Source: Streptomyces rimosus (GTDB taxonomy: Bacteria > Actinomycetota > Actinomycetes > Streptomycetales > Streptomycetaceae). From it: a stretch of DNA of 64,000 bases. Shown piece after piece: positions 34,740 to 44,035 of this stretch. The notes under the pieces are model-generated. The model made no database searches and was not told where the DNA came from. It was given only the letters and a program-made list of their open reading frames with translations. The translations under genes were made by a program, and so were the position numbers. Location: the NCBI RefSeq assembly GCF_008704655.1, contig NZ_CP023688.1:1984001-2048000 (forward strand), in the 5' to 3' direction. Numbering within the stretch: position 1 is the stretch's first letter; each line of letters begins with the position of its first letter.

Positions 34740-35788
34740 CCTCGCCGTCCACCGACTACGTGGTGGTGATCCCGACGCTCGGGCGGCCCAGCCTGACGGC
34801 GTGCCTGGAGGCGCTGGCCGCGGCCGAGGGGCCGCCGCCGCTCCAGGTCGTGCTGGTGGACGACCGGGCGCTGGACGACTGCACCCCGCTGCCCGCCGCG
34901 ATCCCGGCGGCACTGCGCGACCGGACGAAGGTCGTCCCGGGCTGCGCGCGCGGCCCGGCGGCGGCCCGTAACACCGGGTGGCGGGCGGCGGACGCCACGC
35001 CGTGGGTGGTCTTCCTGGACGACGACGTGGTGCCGGGCCCCACCTGGGGTACGGACCTGGCCGCCGACCTCGCCGCCGCGTCGCCGCGTACGGCCGGGAT
35101 CACCGCGCGAATCGCCGTCCCGGTGCCCGCCGACCGCCGGTCGACGGACTGGGAGCGCAATACCGCGGGGCTGGCCACCGCCAAGTGGATCACCGCGGAC
35201 ATGGCGTACCGGCGGGACGCGCTGGAGTCCGTGGACGGCTTCGACGAACGGTTCCGGCGCGCTTTCCGGGAGGACGCCGATCTGGCGCTGCGGGTGCTGG
35301 CGGCCGGCTGGGCGCTGGCGTCCGGCACCCGCCGCACCACGCACCCGGTGCGCCCGGCCGACCGCTGGGTCTCCGTACGGCTCCAGGCGGGCAATGCCGA
35401 CGATGTGCTGATGACCCGTCGGCACGGCCGGGACTGGTGGCACCACGCGGACGCGCCGCGCGGCCGGCTGCCGTGGCATCTGGCGGTGACGGCCGCGGCG
35501 GGCGCCTCGCTGCTCTGTGCGGCGGCCGGGCGGCGGCGGACGGCGGCGGTGCTGGCCGGGCTGTGGCTGGGCGGTACGGCGGAGTTCGCGTGGGCGCGGA
35601 TCGCGCCGGGGCCGCGGACCCGGGACGAGGTGGTGACGATGGCGGTGACCAGCGTGCTGATTCCGCCGTCGGCCGCCGGGCACTGGCTGCGCGGTCTGGT
35701 GCGGCACCGCCGGGTGGCGCCGCTGAGCGTGCGCCCGGCGCCCGCGGTGCCGGAGGCTCTGCCGGAGCCGGTGCCGGAGCGGGTGTAG
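34736..35788 (+). CDS. Glycosyltransferase family 2 with C-terminal hydrophobic segment
   Basis: 350 residues. The GT-A fold is visible as YVVVIPTLGRPSLTACLEAL, then GPAAARNTGW and the metal-binding DxD region FLDDDVVPGPTWG, with the acceptor-side motif REDADLALRVLAAGW. After about residue 240 there are hydrophobic stretches (HLAVTAAAGASLLCAAAG, then AVTSVLIPPSAAGHWL) that suggest membrane association. Donor and acceptor are unknown. Overlaps the carbamoyltransferase by four bases, and the phosphatase gene starts three bases after its stop. Confidence 0.87.
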   Translation: MTSPSTDYVVVIPTLGRPSLTACLEALAAAEGPPPLQVVLVDDRALDDCTPLPAAIPAALRDRTKVVPGCARGPAAARNTGWRAADATPWVVFLDDDVVPGPTWGTDLAADLAAASPRTAGITARIAVPVPADRRSTDWERNTAGLATAKWITADMAYRRDALESVDGFDERFRRAFREDADLALRVLAAGWALASGTRRTTHPVRPADRWVSVRLQAGNADDVLMTRRHGRDWWHHADAPRGRLPWHLAVTAAAGASLLCAAAGRRRTAAVLAGLWLGGTAEFAWARIAPGPRTRDEVVTMAVTSVLIPPSAAGHWLRGLVRHRRVAPLSVRPAPAVPEALPEPVPERV

Positions 35789-35791
35789 CCG

Positions 35792-36496
35792 GTGAACAGG
35801 TATCAGAATGCCGCGCCGGCCGCCCGTGGGGCGACGGCGGTCGTGGACCCGGCGGCGGAGCGCGAGGAGGCCGGGCGCCTGTGGCTGTACGCGCCGGGGC
35901 GGCAGGCCCCTGAGCGGATACCGGTCCCCACCCGGCCGCCGTCCGGCGACGACACGGGCCCCCTGGAGGCGGTGCTGTTCGACCGGGACGGGACGCTGGT
36001 GGCCGATGTGCCGTACAACGGCGACCCGTCGCTGGTGGAGCCGATGCCCGGCGCGCTGGAGGCCGTGGCCGCCTTGCGGGCCCACGGCCTGATGGTGGGC
36101 GTCGTGAGCAACCAGTCCGGCGTCGCGCGCGGGTTGCTGACGGGGCATCAGGTCGCGGCCGTACGGCAGGAAGTCGACGCGCGGTTCGGGCCGTTCGACG
36201 TGTGGGCGGTGTGCCCGCACGGGCCCGGGGACCGCTGCGGCTGCCGCAAACCCGCGCCCGGCCTGGTCCTCGCCGCCTGCGCGTACCTCGGCGTCTGCCC
36301 CGCGCGTACCGCCGTGGTCGGCGACATCGGCGCGGACGTGGGCGCGGCGCGGGCCGCCGGGGCGCGCGGGGTGCTCGTCCCGACGCCGATGACGCGGTCG
36401 GAGGAGGTCGTCGCGGCACGCGAGTACGCGCGCGATCTGCCGGGTGCCGTACGGCTGTTGCTGGGCGGCCCGGGTCCCGGAGAGGGCGCGGCATGA
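35792..36496 (+). CDS. gmhB: HAD-IIIA phosphatase, GmhB-like (heptose bisphosphate phosphatase)
   Basis: 234 residues from a GTG start. A 58-residue N-terminal extension precedes a HAD domain with FDRDGTLVADVPYNGDP (nucleophile D and acid D), VVSNQSGVARGLL and the cysteine/histidine zinc loop CPHGPGDRCGCRKPAPGL, which is a hallmark of GmhB. VVGDIGADVGAARAAGA supplies the last metal aspartate. The expected reaction is removal of the 7-phosphate from D-glycero-D-manno-heptose 1,7-bisphosphate. It overlaps the following GT9 gene by four bases. Pathway partners GmhA and HldE are encoded at 39896 and 40581. Confidence 0.88.
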   Translation: MNRYQNAAPAARGATAVVDPAAEREEAGRLWLYAPGRQAPERIPVPTRPPSGDDTGPLEAVLFDRDGTLVADVPYNGDPSLVEPMPGALEAVAALRAHGLMVGVVSNQSGVARGLLTGHQVAAVRQEVDARFGPFDVWAVCPHGPGDRCGCRKPAPGLVLAACAYLGVCPARTAVVGDIGADVGAARAAGARGVLVPTPMTRSEEVVAAREYARDLPGAVRLLLGGPGPGEGAA

Positions 36497-37590
36497 CCTC
36501 GGCCCCACGGACGCTCGTGGTCCGGCTGGACAGCGCGGGTGATGTGCTGCTGGCCGGTCCGGCGGTACGTGCCGTGGCGGCGGGCTCGTCGTACACCGCG
36601 CTGCTGTGCGGCCCGCTGGGCGAGCGCGCGGCGCGGCTGCTGCCCGGTGTGGACGAGGTGATCGTCCACGATGCGCCGTGGGTGGGCCTGCGGCCCGCGC
36701 CGGTGGACCGGCAGGTCACGAGGGATCTGGTGGACACCCTGGCGGCGGGCCGGTTCGACCGGGCGCTGGTGCTCGTCTCGTACCACCAGAGCCCACTTCC
36801 GGCCGCGCTGCTGCTCAAGCTCGCCGGGGTCGGCTGGGTCGCGGCGGACAGCGTGGACTACCCCGGCGCATTGCTGGACCTGCGGCACCACCGCAAGCCG
36901 TACCGGCACGAGGCCGAAGCGGCGCTGGACCTCGCGCGGGACGCCGGGTTCGCCCTGCCGCCCGGCGACGACGGCGCCCTCGGCGTCCTGCCGCCGCCCG
37001 ACACTTCTCCCCTGACCGGCTCCGACCCGTACGTGGTGCTGCACCCGGGCGCGGCGGTACCGGCCCGCGCCTGGAGTGCCGCGCGGGCGGCGCGGGCGGC
37101 GAGCGCGCTGAGCGCGGCGGGGCACCGCGTCGTCGTCACCGGCGGGCCCGGCGAACGGGAGCTGACCGCCGCCGTCGCGGGCCGCCACGCGCTGGACCTC
37201 GGCGGGCGCACCGACGTGCACCAGCTCGCCGGGGTGCTGGCGGGCGCGCGGGCCGTGGTCGTCGGCAACACCGGCCCCGCGCACCTGGCCGCCGCCGTGC
37301 GCACGCCGGTCGTCTGCCTGTTCGCGCCGGTGGTGCCCGCGCGGCTGTGGGCGCCGTACGGCGTGCCGCACGTCCTGCTGGGCGACCAGGACGCGCCGTG
37401 CGCGGGCAGCCGCGCACGGCGCTGTCCGGTGCCGGGACACCCCTGTCTCGACACGGTCAGCGACACCGCGCTGCTCGCCGCCGTGTCCCGGCTGACCGGC
37501 CCCGGACGGCCGTCGGTGCCGTCCGCGCCCGGCCGTACGGACCGTTCCGTAGCGGCTCCCGACGACACCGAACGAGGTGCGACTGTATGA
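36493..37590 (+). CDS. Glycosyltransferase family 9 (second heptosyltransferase-like)
   Basis: 365 residues. LVVRLDSAGDVLLAGPAVRAV replaces the family's GDxxLxTP start motif, and the donor-site block YVVLHPGAAVPARAW and then VVVGNTGPAHLAAAVRTPVVCLFAP are well kept. It is a distant paralogue of the cluster's first gene (29631), so two heptose or similar transfers may occur in sequence. Cysteines near the C-terminus (CAGSRARRCPVPGHPC) resemble a small structural or metal motif. It overlaps its neighbours by four bases on both sides. Confidence 0.88.
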   Translation: MTSAPRTLVVRLDSAGDVLLAGPAVRAVAAGSSYTALLCGPLGERAARLLPGVDEVIVHDAPWVGLRPAPVDRQVTRDLVDTLAAGRFDRALVLVSYHQSPLPAALLLKLAGVGWVAADSVDYPGALLDLRHHRKPYRHEAEAALDLARDAGFALPPGDDGALGVLPPPDTSPLTGSDPYVVLHPGAAVPARAWSAARAARAASALSAAGHRVVVTGGPGERELTAAVAGRHALDLGGRTDVHQLAGVLAGARAVVVGNTGPAHLAAAVRTPVVCLFAPVVPARLWAPYGVPHVLLGDQDAPCAGSRARRCPVPGHPCLDTVSDTALLAAVSRLTGPGRPSVPSAPGRTDRSVAAPDDTERGATV

Positions 37591-38552
37591 ACATCCTGCT
37601 CTGGCATGTCCACGGATCGTGGACGACCGCGTTCGTCCAGGGGCCGCACACCTATCTGGTGCCGGTCACCCCGGACCGGGGGCCCGACGGGCTGGGCCGC
37701 GCCCGTACCTTCCCATGGCCCGAATCGGTGGTGGAGAAGACCCCGGCGGAGCTGCGGCACGCCCCGGTCGACCTGGTCGTGCTGCAACGGCCGCACGAGG
37801 CGGAGCTGGCCGAACGCTGGCTGGGCGGGCGCCGCCCCGGCCGGGACGTGCCCGCCGTCTACCTGGAGCACAACGCGCCGGACGGCGACGTACCCCACAC
37901 CCGCCACCCATGCGCCGACCGGGACGACCTGGTGCTGGTGCACGTCACCCACTTCAACCGGCTGTTCTGGGACAGCGGCGGCACCCGTACGGAAGTGATC
38001 GAGCACGGCATCGTGGACCCCGGCCATCTGTACACCGGCGCCGTCGAGCGCGCCGCCGTCGTGGTCAACGAGCCGGTGCGGCGCGGCCGTACGGTCGGCA
38101 CCGACCTGCTGCCCGCGCTGTCGGCCGCCGTCCCGCTGGACGTCTTCGGCATGCGCACCGACGGGCTCGCCGAGCACCTGGGGCTGCCACCGGACCGCTG
38201 CCGCACGGCCGACCTCCCCCAGGCCGAACTGCATGCGGCGATGGCCGAACGGCGGCTCTACCTGCACCCGGTGCGCTGGACCTCGCTCGGCCTGTCGCTG
38301 CTGGAGGCCATGCACCTGGGCATGCCGGTGGTGGCCCTGGCCACCACCGAGGCCGCCGAAGCGGTGCGGCCCGGCACCGGCACCCTCTCCAACCGGCCCG
38401 AGGTCCTGGCCCGCGCCGCCCGCACGTATCTGGAGGACCCCGACGCGGCGGCCGAGGACGGCGCGCGGGCCCGCCAGGCGGCCCTGGAGCGCTACGGGCT
38501 CAAGCGCTTCCTGCACGACTGGGAGCGTCTGATCACGGAGGTGCAGAGATGA
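37587..38552 (+). CDS. GT-B fold glycosyltransferase (family 4-like)
   Basis: 321 residues. It begins MNILLWHVHGSWTTAFVQGPH and has GT-B traits: a donor-domain segment SLGLSLLEAMHLGMPVVALATTEAAEAV, matching the E-x(7)-E region of GT4 enzymes, and VYLEHNAPDGDVPHTRHP in the acceptor domain. It is shorter than most GT4 enzymes. Homologues I recall are annotated only as glycosyltransferases, so the sugar donor is unknown. It overlaps both neighbours by four bases. Confidence 0.82.
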   Translation: MNILLWHVHGSWTTAFVQGPHTYLVPVTPDRGPDGLGRARTFPWPESVVEKTPAELRHAPVDLVVLQRPHEAELAERWLGGRRPGRDVPAVYLEHNAPDGDVPHTRHPCADRDDLVLVHVTHFNRLFWDSGGTRTEVIEHGIVDPGHLYTGAVERAAVVVNEPVRRGRTVGTDLLPALSAAVPLDVFGMRTDGLAEHLGLPPDRCRTADLPQAELHAAMAERRLYLHPVRWTSLGLSLLEAMHLGMPVVALATTEAAEAVRPGTGTLSNRPEVLARAARTYLEDPDAAAEDGARARQAALERYGLKRFLHDWERLITEVQR

Positions 38553-39790
38553 CCACCCCGCTCCGCGACACCCCGCGCCTGTCCGTCGCGCTCGTGTCCG
38601 AGCACGCCAGTCCGCTGGCGGTGCTCGGCGGCGTCGACGCGGGCGGGCAGAACGTCCATGTCGCGCGCCTGGCCGGCGCGCTGGCCGACCGGGGGCACCG
38701 GGTGACGGTGTACACCCGGCGGGACGCCGCCGACCTGCCGGACGAGACGGTGCTGCGGCCCGGCGTCCGGGTCCGGCACGTCCCCGCCGGACCGCCCCGG
38801 CACGTGCCCAAGGACTCCCTGCTGCCGTACATGACGGCGTTCGGCGACCACCTGGCCGCCGAATGGCGGGTACGGGCGCCGGACCTGGTCCACTCGCACT
38901 TCTGGATGTCCGGCCTGGCCGCGCTCCGGGCGACCCGCGAACTGGGGCTGCCGCTGGCCCACACGTACCACGCGCTGGGCACCGTCAAGCGGCGCCACCA
39001 GGGCGACGCCGACACCAGCCCGCGCACCCGCGTCACCAGCGAGGCCGAGGTGGGCGAGGGCTGTGCCCGGGTGATCGCCACCTGCCGGGACGAGGTCACC
39101 GAGCTGGGCCGGATGGGCATCGGCGACGGCAAGGTCAGCGTGGTGCCGTGCGGGGTGGACACCGCGCGCTTCACACCGGACGGGCCGGTCGCCGACCACA
39201 GCGCGCACCACCCGCTGCTGCTCCAGCTCGGCCGGCTCGTCCCGCGCAAGGGCGCCGAGGTGTCCGTCGCCGCGCTGGCCCGGCTGCCCGAGGCCCGGCT
39301 CATCATCGCCGGCGGGCCGCCCGCCGATCTGATCGACGCGGACCCGGAGGTACGGCGGCTGCGCGAACTGGCCCGCGCCGCCGGGGTGGCCGACCGGGTG
39401 AGCTTCATCGGCGGTGTGCCCTGCGAGGACGTACCGCCGCTGCTGCGCGCCGCCGACGTGGTGCTGTGCCCGGCGGACTACGAGCCGTTCGGCATCGTGC
39501 CGCTGGAGGCCATGGCCTGCGGCACGCCGGTGGTGGCCACCGCCGTCGGCGGGCAGCTGGACACCGTGGCCGACCCGGACTGCGGGCGGCTGGTGCCGCC
39601 GCGCGACCCGGCCGCACTGGCCCACGCGGTCGGCGAACTGCTCATGGACGGCGAACTGCGGGCCGCCTGCGGTGCCGCGGGCCGCCGCCGCGTACTGGCC
39701 CGGTACGGCTGGGACCAGGTTGCGGCCGGCACCGAAGTCGTCTACCGCGGCGTGCTGAGCCCGCGGCCCGCCGTCACCGAGGTGGCCTGA
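38549..39790 (+). CDS. Glycosyltransferase family 4
   Basis: 413 residues. SLAVLGGVDAGGQNVHVARLAG-like N-terminal loop (here PLAVLGGVDAGGQNVHVARL), LVHSHFWMSGL, a nucleotide-binding LLLQLGRLVPRKGAEVSVAAL and the donor-site PADYEPFGIVPLEAMACGTPVVAT are all typical of GT4 enzymes of the MshA/sucrose synthase-related branch. The retaining transferase uses a nucleotide sugar; the sugar is not known. It follows the previous gene with a four-base overlap, and a 105-base gap follows it, the first real pause since 34736. Confidence 0.9.
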   Translation: MTTPLRDTPRLSVALVSEHASPLAVLGGVDAGGQNVHVARLAGALADRGHRVTVYTRRDAADLPDETVLRPGVRVRHVPAGPPRHVPKDSLLPYMTAFGDHLAAEWRVRAPDLVHSHFWMSGLAALRATRELGLPLAHTYHALGTVKRRHQGDADTSPRTRVTSEAEVGEGCARVIATCRDEVTELGRMGIGDGKVSVVPCGVDTARFTPDGPVADHSAHHPLLLQLGRLVPRKGAEVSVAALARLPEARLIIAGGPPADLIDADPEVRRLRELARAAGVADRVSFIGGVPCEDVPPLLRAADVVLCPADYEPFGIVPLEAMACGTPVVATAVGGQLDTVADPDCGRLVPPRDPAALAHAVGELLMDGELRAACGAAGRRRVLARYGWDQVAAGTEVVYRGVLSPRPAVTEVA

Positions 39791-39895
39791 CCGCCGCCCC
39801 GCGGCCCCGCCCCGGCCAACCGTCCTACGCCCTGTCCCCGCCGCAGACGTGTGAAGGAGGTGCGGGCCCCGGAGCATCCCGGGAGCCCGACGACC

Positions 39896-40543
39896 ATGAA
39901 CCATCCTCTCGACGCCGCACACCACCACTGCCAGTCGCTCCAGGACGCGGTGCAGCACCTGCGCCGCCGCCATCTGCGCCGGATAGCCGAGTGGGGGAAC
40001 CACCTCGGCGCCGTGCTGCCGGTGGGCGGCCGGCTGCTCGCCGCGGGCAACGGCGGCAGCGCCGCCCAGGCCCAGCATCTGACGGCCGAACTCGTCGGCC
40101 GCTACCACCACGACCGCCCCGCCTACTCGGCGATCTCGCTGCACGCCGAGACCTCCAGCCTCACCGCCATCGGCAACGACTACGGCTTCGAGCAGGTCTA
40201 CGCCCGTCAGGTGGCCGCCCATGGCCGCCCCGGCGACGTACTCCTGCTGCTGTCCACCTCCGGCCGCAGCGGCAACCTGCTGGCTGCCGCCGAGACCGCC
40301 CGGGACGCCGAACTGCGCGTGTGGGCGCTGACCGGGCCCCGGCCCAATCCGCTGGCGGACGCCGTGGACGAGGCGGTGTGCGTGGATTCCCCCAGCAGTG
40401 CGACGGTGCAGGAAGCGCACCTGATCGCGGTGCACATTCTGTGCGAGCACTTCGACGCGGTCAGCGCGGCGCCGCCGTCCGCGCCGGCCGCCGCGGACGT
40501 TCCGCTGGAGGCCGCGGTGGTGGAGCGGGACGGTGCGCTGTGA
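39896..40543 (+). CDS. gmhA: Phosphoheptose isomerase-like SIS protein
   Basis: 215 residues. A SIS-domain protein with the GmhA pattern: LAAGNGGSAAQAQHLTAELVGRY, SLTAIGNDYGFEQVYARQV, LLLSTSGRSGNLLAAAETA, and a late SSATVQEAHLIAVHILCEHF that includes the zinc-binding glutamate and histidine. The enzyme converts sedoheptulose 7-phosphate to D-glycero-D-manno-heptose 7-phosphate, the first step to activated heptose. The ATG at 39896 (GGGAGCC upstream) matches the family start; an in-frame GTG at 39851 would add 15 residues. Confidence 0.9.
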   Translation: MNHPLDAAHHHCQSLQDAVQHLRRRHLRRIAEWGNHLGAVLPVGGRLLAAGNGGSAAQAQHLTAELVGRYHHDRPAYSAISLHAETSSLTAIGNDYGFEQVYARQVAAHGRPGDVLLLLSTSGRSGNLLAAAETARDAELRVWALTGPRPNPLADAVDEAVCVDSPSSATVQEAHLIAVHILCEHFDAVSAAPPSAPAAADVPLEAAVVERDGAL

Positions 40544-40580
40544 ACGCCACCCGGCCTGTCCCCCGTTCCCGGAGGTGGCC

Positions 40581-41984
40581 ATGAGCGCCCGTCAGCCCCT
40601 GGTCGTCGTGGGGGACGTACTGCTGGACCGGGACATCGACGGGGAGTCCTCGCGGCTGGCTCCCGACGCGCCCGCCCCGGTGGTGGACGTGGCCGACGAC
40701 CGCAGTCGGCCGGGCGGTGCGGGACTCGCCGCCGCGCTCGCCGCGCGCTCGGGACGCGAGGTGGTCCTGATTGCCGCGCTGGGTCAGGACCCGGCGAGCG
40801 AGGCGGTACGGCGCGCGCTGCGCGGCAGCGTACGCCTGGCGGAGATTCCTCTGGACGGCCAACTGCCGCAGAAGACGCGGGTGATGGCCTCCGGGCGCCC
40901 CCTGGTGCGGTTCGACTGCGGTGGCGGGCGGCCGGGTGAGCCAGGGCCCGAGGTGCGCGAGGCGCTCGCGGGAGCGCGCGCCGTCCTCGCCGCCGACTAC
41001 GGTCGGGGCACTGCGGCGGCGGTGCGCGACCTGCTCGCCGACGTGGCGCACCGGGTGCCGCTGCTGTGGGACCCGCACCCGAAGGGCGACCCGCCCGTGC
41101 CGGGCGCGCGGCTGGTCACGCCCAACGCGTCCGAGGCGCGCGCGCTGACCTCCGGCGAGGACCGGTCGCTGCACGCCTGTGCCGTACGGGGTGCTCAACT
41201 GGCCGCCGAATGGCAGGCCGCGGCCGTCGCGGTGACGCTCGGCGCGCGCGGCGCGCTGCTGGCGAGGGCGGGCAGTGACTCGCCGATGCTGGTACCCGCG
41301 CCGTACCGGGCCGAAGGCGACCCGTGCGGGGCGGGCGACTGCTTCGCCGCCACGGCGGCCGCCGCGCTGGCCGACGGCGCGCTGCCCGAGGAGGCCGTAC
41401 AGCGGGCAGTCGCCGAGGCAGCCGCCTTCGTCGCGGCGGGCGGCGCGGGCAACCGCGCGCTGTGGCGCACCGCGCCACCGGTGGAACGGCCGGTGGCGGC
41501 GCGGCCCGCCGACCCGTTCGAACTGGCCCGGTCCGTGCGGGCCAGGGGCGGCACGGTGGTCGCCACCGGCGGCTGCTTCGACCTGCTGCACGCCGGGCAC
41601 GTCGGCCTGCTGGAGAGTGCCCGGCGGATCGGTGACTGCCTCATCGTGTGCGTCAACTCCGACGCGTCCGTCACCCGCCTCAAGGGCCCGGGACGGCCGC
41701 TGACCCGCGCGGCGGACCGCACCCGCGTGCTGGCCGGGCTGGGCAGCGTCGACGCCGTCGCGGTGTTCGAGGAGGACTCGCCCGTCGAACTGCTGCGGCG
41801 GCTGCGGCCCGACGTATGGGTCAAGGGCGGCGACTACTCGGTGGACGCGCTTCCGGAGGCGGCCACGCTGCGGGAGTGGGGCGGCCAGGCGCTCGTCCTG
41901 CCGTACCTGGACGGCAGGTCCACGACCGCGCTGGCCCGGCGCGCGGCCCGCGCCGCCGCGCCGGGGCCTGAGGTCCGCTCATGA
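40581..41984 (+). CDS. hldE: Bifunctional heptose kinase / nucleotidyltransferase (HldE-like)
   Basis: 467 residues in two domains. Residues 1-310 are a PfkB/ribokinase-type kinase: VVGDVLLDRDIDG, SRPGGAGLAAALAARSGREV, QKTRVMASGRPLVRFD and the ATP/anion-hole segment GDPCGAGDCFAA. Residues 330-467 are a cytidylyltransferase-fold domain with GGCFDLLHAGHVGLLESAR (HxGH), and later VFEEDSPVELLRRLRPDVWVKGGDY. In E. coli HldE the two halves make heptose 1,7-bisphosphate and ADP-heptose; GmhB acts between them. The nucleotide used here is not proven. GGAGGTGGCC precedes the ATG, and it overlaps the next gene by four bases. Confidence 0.92.
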   Translation: MSARQPLVVVGDVLLDRDIDGESSRLAPDAPAPVVDVADDRSRPGGAGLAAALAARSGREVVLIAALGQDPASEAVRRALRGSVRLAEIPLDGQLPQKTRVMASGRPLVRFDCGGGRPGEPGPEVREALAGARAVLAADYGRGTAAAVRDLLADVAHRVPLLWDPHPKGDPPVPGARLVTPNASEARALTSGEDRSLHACAVRGAQLAAEWQAAAVAVTLGARGALLARAGSDSPMLVPAPYRAEGDPCGAGDCFAATAAAALADGALPEEAVQRAVAEAAAFVAAGGAGNRALWRTAPPVERPVAARPADPFELARSVRARGGTVVATGGCFDLLHAGHVGLLESARRIGDCLIVCVNSDASVTRLKGPGRPLTRAADRTRVLAGLGSVDAVAVFEEDSPVELLRRLRPDVWVKGGDYSVDALPEAATLREWGGQALVLPYLDGRSTTALARRAARAAAPGPEVRS

Positions 41985-42895
41985 CCGCGGCCACGGCTGG
42001 GCCGCCCGGCACGGTGGCCGCGCCGGACGCCCCGCGGGTGGGCATCGTCATGATCACCCGGGACCGGCGCGAGCGCCTGCTCGGGACGCTGGAGCGGATC
42101 ACCCGGCTGCCCGAGGAGCCGCCCGTGGTGGTCGTGGACAACGGCTCGTCGGACGGCACCGCGGCCGCCGTGTACGAGCACTTCCCCGCCGTACGGGTCC
42201 TGACGCCCGGCCACAACCTCGGCGCGGTCGGCCGCACGTACGGGGCCGCCGCGCTCGACACACCGCTCGTGGCGTTCAGCGACGACGACTCCTGGTGGGA
42301 ACCGGGCGCCCTGGCGCGGGCCGCCGAGGTGTTCGCGGCGCACCCACGCCTGGGGCTGGCCGCCGCCGCGACCCTGGTCGGGCCGGACGCCGGCCCCGAC
42401 CCGCTCAACGACGTGCTCGCCGCCTCCCCGCTGGGCCGCGAACCCGACCTGCCGGGACCGTCCGTGCTCGGCTTCCTCGGCTGCGCCGCCGTCGCCCGCC
42501 GCGACGCGTTCCTGGAGGTCGGCGGCTACCACCCCGTACTCCACTTCGGCGCCGAGGAATCGCTGCTGGCCCTGGACCTGGAGGCGGCCGGCTGGGGCGT
42601 CGCCTACTGCCCCGCACTCATCGCCCGGCACCAGCCCGACGGCGCGGGCGGCGCGCCGCGCCCCGGCCGCGCCGCCCAGGTACGCCGCAACGTCCTGCTC
42701 ACCGCGTGGCTGCGCCGCCCACTGCGACACGCCGTGGCACACACCGTACGACTGGCGCTGGACGGCCGCACGGACCCGACGGCCCGACTGGCACTGACCG
42801 AAGCCGTACAACGCCTCCCGGCCGCCCTCGCACGGCGCCGAGCGCTGCCCGCGCTGGTGGAGGCCCGGGTGCGGGTGTTGGAGGGGGTGGGGTGA
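41981..42895 (+). CDS. Glycosyltransferase family 2
   Basis: 304 residues. The GT-A motifs are VGIVMITRDRRERLLGTLERI, VVVVDNGSSDGTAAAV, PGHNLGAVGRTYGA and FSDDDSWWEPGAL. The last contains the DxD metal site. It has a clear sister gene at 43010 that shares the DDDSWWEPGALA motif and the late LRRP-V segment, so the pair arose by tandem duplication. Overlaps hldE by four bases. A 114-base gap with runs of C and A separates it from its sister. Confidence 0.88.
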   Translation: MTAATAGPPGTVAAPDAPRVGIVMITRDRRERLLGTLERITRLPEEPPVVVVDNGSSDGTAAAVYEHFPAVRVLTPGHNLGAVGRTYGAAALDTPLVAFSDDDSWWEPGALARAAEVFAAHPRLGLAAAATLVGPDAGPDPLNDVLAASPLGREPDLPGPSVLGFLGCAAVARRDAFLEVGGYHPVLHFGAEESLLALDLEAAGWGVAYCPALIARHQPDGAGGAPRPGRAAQVRRNVLLTAWLRRPLRHAVAHTVRLALDGRTDPTARLALTEAVQRLPAALARRRALPALVEARVRVLEGVG

Positions 42896-43009
42896 GGGGG
42901 CGGCGTCGGGGGGTCTGCCACCGAGCGGCCCACCATCGGGCACCCCGCCGCCATACGGCCCCCGCCCCGCCCACCAAGCCAAACCCACCCACCGTCCCAA
43001 GGACCCCCC

Positions 43010-43942
43010 ATGACCGACCCCCGCACCACCCTCATCCTCATCACCCACAACCGCAGCGACGACCTGCTGCACACCCTGGACCGGCTCGCCGAGTTGCCCG
43101 AGAAGCCGCCGGTCATCGTGGTGGACAACGGTTCCACGGACGGCAGCGCGTCCGCCGTCCGCCGCCATCCCCTCGCGCCGCGGCTCATTCCGCTGGCGCA
43201 CAACGCCGGGGCGGTGGGGCGCAATCTGGCCGCGCGGGTGGCGACCACGCCGTATCTGGCGTTCTGCGACGACGATTCGTGGTGGGAGCCCGGCGCGCTG
43301 GCCGGGGCCGCCGATCTGCTGGACACGTACGGGCGGCTGGGCGCGGTGACCGCGCGCATCATGGTTCACTCGCATCCGGACGCCCCGGAGGCGGACGCCG
43401 GTCCCGGCGAACCGGTCGAGGATCCGATCGTCCAGGAGCTGCGGCACTCGCCGCTGCCCGCGCCCTCCTGGCTGCCCGGGCCCGCGCTCGGTTCCTTCCT
43501 CGCGGCGGCGACCGTGCTGCGGGCCGACGCCTTCCGGGCAGCGGGCGGTTTCTCGCCCCGGCTGGTCCTGGGCGGCGAGGAGGAGCTGCTCGCGGCCGAC
43601 CTCGCGGCCGACGGCTGGTGGCTCGCGTACGCCGACCGGCTCACCGTCCACCACCGGGCGTCGCCGCACCGCGACGCGACGCTGCGCCGGCGCCAGGGCA
43701 TCCGCAACACGCTGTGGTTCACCTGGCTGCGCAGACCGCTGCCGGCCGCCGTGCGCCGCACGCGGACGCTCGTCTCGACGGTGCCCCGCGACGCGGTGTC
43801 GGTGCGGGCGTTCGCCGAGGCGGTCGGCGGCCTGCCGTGGGTGCTGCGCGAACGGCGCCCCGTGCCGCGGGAGGTGGAGGGCCGGCTGCGGCTGCTGGAG
43901 GCACCGCAGCGGGAGTCGACGGCGCGGCGGTACTGCGGCTGA
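43010..43942 (+). CDS. Glycosyltransferase family 2 (paralogue of the preceding gene)
   Basis: 310 residues. LILITHNRSDDLLHTLDRLAEL, VIVVDNGSTDGSASAVRR, NAGAVGRNLAA and FCDDDSWWEPGALAGA match the preceding gene closely, and both end in similar helical tails. Family 2 enzymes transfer diverse sugars; this one is the last gene of the heptose cluster. A strong hairpin 27 bases after the stop closes the operon. Confidence 0.88.
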   Translation: MTDPRTTLILITHNRSDDLLHTLDRLAELPEKPPVIVVDNGSTDGSASAVRRHPLAPRLIPLAHNAGAVGRNLAARVATTPYLAFCDDDSWWEPGALAGAADLLDTYGRLGAVTARIMVHSHPDAPEADAGPGEPVEDPIVQELRHSPLPAPSWLPGPALGSFLAAATVLRADAFRAAGGFSPRLVLGGEEELLAADLAADGWWLAYADRLTVHHRASPHRDATLRRRQGIRNTLWFTWLRRPLPAAVRRTRTLVSTVPRDAVSVRAFAEAVGGLPWVLRERRPVPREVEGRLRLLEAPQRESTARRYCG

Positions 43943-43968
43943 AGCCTTTTGGGCCGCGGACGGCACGA

Positions 43969-44011
43969 CGCCGGCCGTCGCGCCCCGTGGGGGCGAGCGC
44001 GACGGCCGGCG
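43969..44011. terminator. Strong hairpin terminator at the end of the heptose cluster
   Basis: A 15-base perfect stem, CGCCGGCCGTCGCGC at 43969-43983 and its complement at 43997-44011, with a 13-base loop. It sits between the convergent last glycosyltransferase gene and the subtilisin gene and should stop transcription from both sides. Confidence 0.85.
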
Positions 44012-44035
44012 ACCGGAGCCGAACGGACGGGGAGG

